Of a DNA stretch of 35,224 nucleotides, positions 31,374-35,224 are shown in pieces. The notes under the pieces are model-generated. The model had not been told where the DNA came from. It worked only from the letters and a program-made list of their open reading frames with translations, and did not search any database. The position numbers and the translations under genes are program-made. Positions within the stretch are counted from its first letter, which is position 1; each line of letters starts with the position of its first letter. Source of the DNA: Frankia alni (lineage in GTDB: Bacteria; Actinomycetota; Actinomycetes; Frankiales; Frankiaceae); the NCBI GenBank assembly GCA_026225295.1, contig JAMFSN010000146.1, positions 1 to 35,224 of the forward strand, in the 5' to 3' direction.

Positions 31374-32354
31374 ATGTTCCCCACGCGCACACGACCATTC
31401 TTCGCAACGGGTGTCACCAAACGCAGAGCCATTGTGGGCGGTCTGCTCGTCGCAATAACGGCCGGTGCTTCGTTGGTGGGCGCCTCGGCGGCGGGCGCGG
31501 CGGCCCCCACGCCGGCGGCCGTCACCGCGGCCGTGACGTCGGCGGCCGCGACGCCCGCACCGGCTCCCACGCCCACGACCCCGCCGCCGCCGGCCCTGCC
31601 GAAGCCGGGCCGCCCGCCGCTGCATCCGGCCGCCGCGGCGGGGGCGATCCGGGCCGCCTATCACCAGGCGCTGACCGGGGGTGGGACGCCGGCTCGGGCG
31701 CTGGCGGCGGTTGACGACGGCCCGTCGCTGGCCGGCGCGCTGGCCCAGGCGATGGCGAACTTCCCGACGGCAACGGCGAACGCGAAGGTCAGCACCGGAG
31801 CGCTCGTCTTCACCAACCCGCGCACGGCGGCGCTCCGTTTCCACGTGACCTACCCGGACGGGCTCGACTTCGGGACGCAGGTTGGTGGAGCCGTCCAGGT
31901 CGGCGGTCGCTGGAAGGTCAGCCGCGACACGTATTGCCTGGTCCTGGGCTGGGCCGGCGCCACCTGCCCGCCCCGCGCCGGTCGTCCGCCGGCGGACCCG
32001 GCCGCGGCCCGCACGGCCATCGCCGCGGCTTTCCACCAGGCCCTCACCGGCGGTGGGACACCGGCCGAAGCCCTGGCCGCGGTCGAGGACGGCCCGTCGC
32101 TGGCCGGCGCGCTCGCCCAGGCGACAGCCAACTACCCCACGGCGGTCGCCTCCGCCCGGGTCACAACCGGCACGGTTACGTTCACCGACCCGCGCCACGC
32201 GTCGGTCCCCTTCAGCGTCACCGACCAGGACGGGGCCGACTTCGGGACGGCGAACGGGATCGCCCTGATCGTCGACGGCCAGTGGAAGGTCAGCCGCGAC
32301 ACGTACTGCGTCGTGCTCGGCTGGGCGGGCGCGAGCTGCCCGGCCCGGTCCTGA
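31374..32354 (+). CDS. Secreted protein with two MTB12-like domains
   Basis: The protein has 326 residues. A signal peptide (KRRAIVGGLLVAITAGASLVGASAAGAAA, residues 17-44) is followed by a Pro/Thr/Ala-rich linker. Two copies of a domain of about 105 residues follow: residues about 85-198 and 205-325. Both copies begin with an Ala-rich helix then HQALTGGGTPA, a V(D/E)DGPSLAGALAQA block and a PTA run, and end in (K/Q)WKVSRDTYC(L/V)VLGWAGA(T/S)CP. This resembles the MTB12/low-molecular-weight-antigen C-terminal domain of actinobacterial exported proteins; the two cysteines of each copy could form a disulfide. The ATG follows GAAGGGAG. The function is unknown; the family assignment is by pattern only. 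Confidence 0.8.
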   Translation: MFPTRTRPFFATGVTKRRAIVGGLLVAITAGASLVGASAAGAAAPTPAAVTAAVTSAAATPAPAPTPTTPPPPALPKPGRPPLHPAAAAGAIRAAYHQALTGGGTPARALAAVDDGPSLAGALAQAMANFPTATANAKVSTGALVFTNPRTAALRFHVTYPDGLDFGTQVGGAVQVGGRWKVSRDTYCLVLGWAGATCPPRAGRPPADPAAARTAIAAAFHQALTGGGTPAEALAAVEDGPSLAGALAQATANYPTAVASARVTTGTVTFTDPRHASVPFSVTDQDGADFGTANGIALIVDGQWKVSRDTYCVVLGWAGASCPARS

Positions 32355-32387
32355 CCGGTCCTGACCACGGACTGAACCGGCCCTGAT

Positions 32388-32437
32388 CCCGACCCCCGGT
32401 TGGCGCGGAAAAAAGGCCGCGTCAACCGGGGGTCGGG
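32388..32437. terminator. Long bidirectional hairpin between convergent genes
   Basis: A 21-bp stem (32388-32408 with 32417-32437) is broken only by one G/T pair. The arms begin CCCGACCCCCGGTTG and end with CAACCGGGGGTCGGG. The loop is AAAAAAGG. It sits between the secreted protein stop (32354) and the HxlR stop (32541), and would serve both strands. Confidence 0.8.
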
Positions 32438-32540
32438 GGCTGGTTGACTAGTGAACCAATGACGCTGAGCGTCGAATCCCGCGGTCCCGGAGATCCGATT
32501 CGCCAGGTGTTTAGTTCCGTTTCCCGGTCACGGGTTGACT

Positions 32541-32936
32541 TCAGCGTCCGGCGGCGTCGTGGGCGGCGCGGGCGGCCGCGATTTCGTCGCGGTGCGCGCG
32601 GGTCCAGGTAACCAGCGGCTTGATGATCTCCAGCAGGGTGCCGCCCAGCGGCGTGAGGGCGTAGTCGACCCGCGGCGGGACGGTCGGGTGGACGGTCCGG
32701 CGGACCAGCCCGTCGCGTTCGAGCTGGCGAAGGGTGAGGCTCAACATGCGCTGACTGATGCCGTCGATGGTGCGGCGCAGCTCGGTGAACCGGTGCGTGC
32801 CGCTGCCCAGCAGTTCGACGACCAGCAATGACCACTTGCCGCCGAGCCGGTCGAGGAGGTCCCGGATCTCGCAGGCGTCGGTCTGTCGGATGTCCGGAGC
32901 GCCGACGGCGGTCTCACCGGTGTTACCGGGTGACAT
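32541..32936 (-). CDS. HxlR-family transcriptional regulator
   Basis: The protein has 131 residues. The winged helix-turn-helix of the HxlR (DUF24) family is complete: CEIRDLLDRLGGKWSLLVVELLGSGTHRFTELRRTIDGISQRMLSLTLRQLERDGLVRRTVHPTVPPRVDYALTPLG, with the N-terminal cysteine often used for redox sensing (Cys22). It begins at ATG 32936, preceded by GGAAGGAGG. It is transcribed away from the luciferase-like gene next to it across an 87-bp gap with an inverted repeat. A truncated second copy of the same 5' end is at 34830-34878. Likely role: repressor of the adjacent flavin-dependent monooxygenase and itself. Confidence 0.9.
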   Translation of the reverse strand: MSPGNTGETAVGAPDIRQTDACEIRDLLDRLGGKWSLLVVELLGSGTHRFTELRRTIDGISQRMLSLTLRQLERDGLVRRTVHPTVPPRVDYALTPLGGTLLEIIKPLVTWTRAHRDEIAAARAAHDAAGR

Positions 32937-33169
32937 CAATGTGCCTCCTTCCGTCGCCGTCGATCGTCTCCCAGGATCGGGGTCGGTTACAAACCGGAAC
33001 CGACGACCCGAAGGAGAACCGTCATGGCCCTGGACGTGGGGATCTTCCTTCCGACGATGAGCGGGCCCGACGAGCGTCCCGGCGACGTCGCCGCGGCGGC
33101 CCGGCACGCCGAGGATCTCGGGCTCGAGTCCGTCTGGGTGGTCGACCAGCTGGTCGTCGGCGGCGGCGC
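32888..33169. repeat. 282-bp duplication, copy A (intact HxlR side)
   Basis: This segment aligns without gaps to 34830-35111 with about 10 mismatches (about 96% identity). It covers the first codons of the HxlR gene, the divergent gap, and the first 48 codons or so of the luciferase-like gene. Confidence 0.9.
32982..33004. promoter_or_regulatory. Inverted repeat between the divergent HxlR and luciferase-like genes, copy A
   Basis: GTCGGTT-N9-AACCGAC (arms 32982-32988 and 32998-33004). The identical repeat, with the same spacer, is kept in copy B at 34924-34946 although the surrounding copies have diverged. Candidate HxlR operator. Confidence 0.6.
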
Positions 33170-33533
33170 ACTGCGGGACCTGATCGCCGGCCGGCCCGTC
33201 CAGCTGGACGGGCGGCCGGACGGTCCGCTCGTTCAGCTCGCGCCGGGGGCGAAGGTGCCGCCGATTCTCGTCGGGGGGATGTCCGGCCCGGCGCTGGCCC
33301 GGGCGGCCCGTCACGCGGACGGCTGGTTCACGCCGCCGGTCCCGCCGGCGGATGTGGCCGACGGCCACGCCCGATTGGCGAATGGTACCGGCAGGCCGAA
33401 CTCCTGGCCGAGGCGCGCGCGTTGCTGGCCGGAGGCCCGGGATCGGCGGGGGTCCGCGGTACGCGGACCCTGGTGGCCGGCGTTCTCAGGACCCCGGCCA
33501 CCAGTCAACCGCGCTTACGAATGTCTTCAGTAG
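33024..33533 (+). pseudogene. Luciferase-like (LLM) flavin-dependent monooxygenase, deletion pseudogene
   Basis: The frame starts as an intact LLM enzyme (MALDVGIFLPTMSGPDERPGDV, good GAAGGAG site). At about 33170 it jumps from the barrel's first strand-helix (QLVVGGGA) straight to LRDLIAGRPVQLDG, a segment that lies more than 100 residues further on in full-length relatives; the loss is in frame. A second loss near 33378 follows ADVADGHARLA: the family's end block GEWYRQAELLAEARAL continues, but in a different frame. Full-length members have about 290-300 residues, so most of the barrel is gone. The frame's final 35 residues are frame-shifted noise, and it ends against the metalloprotease gene. 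Not expected to be active. Confidence 0.85.
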
Positions 33534-34537
33534 GAGTCAAGACCGCAGACGTGGTAGCCGACGACGTCCAGAGCGATCTTCTCGTTGGTGTCGAGGTTGA
33601 GCTGGAGGCCGGGGGTCGAGAAAGCGTCCTGAACCTGCGGCCGCTTGTTCAGGTCGCTACTCCAGTCGCCGTAGTCGCCGCCGCTGTCCTGGTTGAAGTA
33701 GCCACGGTTCGTGACCCCCCGGTTGACGGAGAAGTAGGCCTTTGCGTTCGGGTCCGTCGTGTAGCTGCGCACGCCGTGCGAGCTGTAGCGGAACAGGTCC
33801 ATCGACCCGACCTGGTTGGACAGGAGCCCGGAGCCCGCACCGCCGGCGCCGAGCACCTCGACGATCTCGTGCATCGCGACCTGCCTCAAGTCGTACTTCG
33901 CGGGGTCCTGCGGCCCGGTGCGCGACAGATTCATGATCGACGTGTTCAACATGACCGTGCTGTCAACATGGTTGCCGGTGTTTCCGAGGGCGGCTTCCCC
34001 GGTTGCCCGCAGCAGTGGCAGAGTCAGATTCACGTTGGCATTGCCGTTGACCGGGTTGGCCGAGGTCGTCGGCAGCGATCGCAGCGCCTGGTTGTCGTAC
34101 GTCGAGCGGGCCTTCTGGTGTGTGAGGTCCGATCGGTATTTCGAGTAGGGCTCCTCGTTGTAGTACGTCGCCGAGCCACCGAGCCCGTTCGAGACGCTCG
34201 CAAAGTCGATCGTCACGGTGACCGGTGTAGAAATGAGACGCCCGAGCGTATCGATGTCGTCTTTGACCCCCTTTTCGATCGCCGCGGCGTTCGGACTCTG
34301 GGTGATAGAAGTGTCGAACGACGCGACAATCTTGAAGCCAGAGCCTCCGTTGTGATATTTGTTTGCCGACTTGCCGAGGGGGTGGTTCAGATAGGCATTC
34401 CCTCTATGTACCAACCTCGGTGCTGACGTGCTCGCACTGCCTGCGGTGGCCGCCTGCGCCATACCCATACCGGATAGGGAAAGCAGCGTGAAACCGGACA
34501 GCAGACCGATACTTACCGATGCAATGCTACGACGCAC
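33527..34537 (-). CDS. Secreted NF038122-type metalloprotease
   Basis: The protein has 336 residues. A signal peptide (residues about 1-30, RRSIASVSIGLLSGFTLLSLSGMGMAQAA) is followed by a mature domain. The zinc motif is MHEIVEVLGAGG: HExxE, with two of the ligands being His and Glu, as in the NF038122 group, and the following VGSMDLFRYSS block is typical. The C-terminus LDVVGYHVCG is conserved in the family. The start at GTG 34537 follows GGGGAGCC, and a perfect TATAAT lies at 34645-34640 on the minus strand. Its coding GC is clearly lower than the neighbours, with more A and T in third positions, and it sits between the two copies of a duplicated module: a strong sign of recent acquisition. 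Confidence 0.82.
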   Translation of the reverse strand: MRRSIASVSIGLLSGFTLLSLSGMGMAQAATAGSASTSAPRLVHRGNAYLNHPLGKSANKYHNGGSGFKIVASFDTSITQSPNAAAIEKGVKDDIDTLGRLISTPVTVTIDFASVSNGLGGSATYYNEEPYSKYRSDLTHQKARSTYDNQALRSLPTTSANPVNGNANVNLTLPLLRATGEAALGNTGNHVDSTVMLNTSIMNLSRTGPQDPAKYDLRQVAMHEIVEVLGAGGAGSGLLSNQVGSMDLFRYSSHGVRSYTTDPNAKAYFSVNRGVTNRGYFNQDSGGDYGDWSSDLNKRPQVQDAFSTPGLQLNLDTNEKIALDVVGYHVCGLDSY

Positions 34538-34799
34538 AGTTGGCTCCCCAGAAGTCTCCCGTGCGGCTCCAGATTGGGGCCACGAGCCGGAACAGTAGAT
34601 CGACTCGCGCCGTATCGCAACGCTCGTGGACGCCCAGCGATTATACGGTGAACCAGCGGCCCGGCTGAAATTTCGTCATTTCACCCGCAAGAGGAGCGCT
34701 ATTGAGGGAAAATGGGAGCAGGCCGATTGAATTCGATTGATTATGGATAAAGTCGGTACCAGAACGGAAAACCCCATGCACCTGTGGTTCGATGGGTCG
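34538..34799. other. Low-GC flank between the metalloprotease and the tRNA fragment
   Basis: No gene is visible. It holds the minus-strand promoter of the metalloprotease gene (TATAAT at 34640-34645) about 100 bp upstream of the start codon. The remainder (about 34665-34790) is AT-rich compared with the rest of the window and reads as foreign. Open frames here have no ribosome site. Confidence 0.55.
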
Positions 34800-34826
34800 A
34801 GCGGGCGACGGGAATCGAACCCGCGT
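34800..34826 (-). pseudogene. 3' fragment of a tRNA-Gly gene, possible attachment-site remnant
   Basis: The minus strand reads AAC, then GCGGG-TTCGATT-CCCGT, an intact T arm, followed by CGCCCGC and T. This is the 3' half of the acceptor stem and the U discriminator of glycine tRNAs (5' partner GCGGGCG). The CCA is not encoded: GACC follows. The D and anticodon arms are missing, because the fragment ends at the edge of the duplicated module at 34830. Fragments of tRNA 3' ends are classic remnants of integrase recombination, so this could be an element boundary. No integrase gene is in the window. Confidence 0.7.
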
Positions 34827-34829
34827 TGC

Positions 34830-34878
34830 GGATGTCCGGAACGCCGACGGCGGTCTCACCGGTGTTACCAGGTGACAT
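34830..34878 (-). pseudogene. HxlR regulator, 5' fragment (second copy)
   Basis: The ATG at 34878 opens MSPGNTGETAVGVPDIR, identical to the intact HxlR protein except for Ala to Val at position 13. After 17 codons the sequence passes into the tRNA-Gly fragment. No DNA-binding domain remains. The upstream ribosome site and the divergent inverted repeat are preserved. Confidence 0.85.
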
Positions 34879-34923
34879 CAATGTGCCTCCTTCCGTCGTC
34901 GTCGCTCGTCTCCCAGGATGGGG

Positions 34924-34946
34924 GTCGGTTACAAACCGGAACCGAC
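34924..34946. promoter_or_regulatory. Inverted repeat upstream of the luciferase-like gene, copy B
   Basis: GTCGGTT-N9-AACCGAC again, identical to copy A, 20 bp upstream of the start codon. Candidate HxlR operator. Confidence 0.6.
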
Positions 34947-34965
34947 GACCCGAAGGAGAACCGTC

Positions 34966-35224
34966 ATGGCCCTGGACGTGGGGATCTTTCTCCCGACGAT
35001 GAGCGGGCCCGACGAGCGTCCCGGCGACGTCGCCGCGGCGGCCCGGCATGCGGAGGATCTCGGGCTCGAGTCCGTCTGGGTGGTCGACCAGCTGGTCGCC
35101 GGCGGCGGCGCGCCTGTGTTGGACAGCACGATCGCGCTGGCTGCGGCGGCGGCGGTTACCAGCCGGGTGCGGCTCGGGCTGGGGGTGCTGATCCTGCCGC
35201 TGCGACCGGTGGCGTGGGTGGCCA
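34966..35224 (+). CDS. LLM-class flavin-dependent monooxygenase, start (runs off the right edge)
   Basis: ATG 34966 follows GAAGGAG. The visible 86 residues are MALDVGIFLPTMSGPDERPGDVAAAA-type sequence, then GGGAPVLDSTIALAAAAAVTSRVRLGLGVLILPLRPVAWVA. This is the first quarter of the luciferase-like barrel, including the TSRVRLGLGVLILPLRP block that precedes the flavin-binding region. Members oxidise substrates with reduced FMN or F420; many actinobacterial ones use F420, but this cannot be told from the fragment. Unlike the first copy, no deletion is seen. The gene is divergent from a truncated HxlR gene, so regulation would have to come from the intact copy of HxlR in trans. Confidence 0.88.
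   Translation, partial: MALDVGIFLPTMSGPDERPGDVAAAARHAEDLGLESVWVVDQLVAGGGAPVLDSTIALAAAAAVTSRVRLGLGVLILPLRPVAWVA

Larger units (their letters stand above)
34830..35111. repeat. 282-bp duplication, copy B
   Basis: This is the partner of 32888-33169. It contains the truncated HxlR start, the divergent gap with inverted repeat (34924-34946), and the first codons of an intact luciferase-like gene. Beyond 35111 the two copies differ because copy A has lost the following part. Confidence 0.9.

Noticed and set aside
34641-34859. Minus-strand frame running across the tRNA fragment (ATRVRFPSPAR-like translation)
   Set aside because: Such translations come from tRNA T arms; it spans the promoter and the tRNA remnant, and has no ribosome site.

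Overview
The DNA is very GC-rich, with strongly GC-biased third codon positions, GTG starts, and -10 boxes lying only 5-8 nt from start codons. The gene content (dnaK-grpE-dnaJ-hspR with HAIR operators, a dCTP deaminase of the bifunctional actinobacterial type, an EtfD-like iron-sulfur reductase, MTB12-like secreted domains) points to a chromosome of a high-GC Actinomycetota. Frankiales, Nakamurellales or relatives are plausible, but I cannot name a genus.

Layout. (1) 1-370: start of a DNA methyltransferase gene that runs off the left edge, separated from clpB by a 50-nt hairpin. (2) 496-8190: HspR heat-shock regulon on the minus strand, clpB plus the coupled operon dnaK-grpE-dnaJ-hspR. One HAIR operator lies between the -35 and -10 of clpB and two lie upstream of dnaK. 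A 3203-3618 stretch between hspR and clpB carries hairpins and a textbook minus-strand terminator. (3) 8532-17437: mostly housekeeping and unknown genes: NERD-domain membrane protein, EtfD-like reductase, an anchored unknown protein, dcd, a peptidoglycan-binding/lytic protein, a GNAT enzyme and a DHA2 exporter. (4) 17486-21616: a ferritin-like diiron protein, about 1 kb of intergenic repeats, then a coupled TetR regulator-DUF445 pair. (5) 21645-25324: a tightly overlapping five-gene minus-strand redox operon: secreted Ser/Thr/Gly-rich protein, ApbE flavin transferase, ferric-reductase-like cytochrome b, NuoF/RnfC-like flavoprotein, small ferredoxin. (6) 25519-32936: DUF2142 membrane protein, mazEF toxin-antitoxin pair, FAD dehydrogenase, PhzF-like protein, an unknown small protein, a secreted two-repeat MTB12-like protein, and an HxlR regulator. 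(7) 32888-35224: a rearranged accessory end. The divergent hxlR/luciferase-like module occurs twice. The first luciferase-like gene is a deletion pseudogene, and between the copies lies a lower-GC secreted metalloprotease gene and a 3' fragment of tRNA-Gly.

How the genes work together. HspR, encoded last in the dnaK operon, should repress both its own operon and clpB, so that titration of HspR by DnaK coordinates the refolding (DnaK/DnaJ/GrpE) and disaggregation (ClpB) machinery. The redox operon reads as an electron path from a nucleotide or flavin donor (NuoF-like) through a ferredoxin to a membrane cytochrome b, with ApbE implying a covalently flavinylated partner that is not obvious in the window. 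This operon and the rearranged right end are the least ordinary parts of the window.
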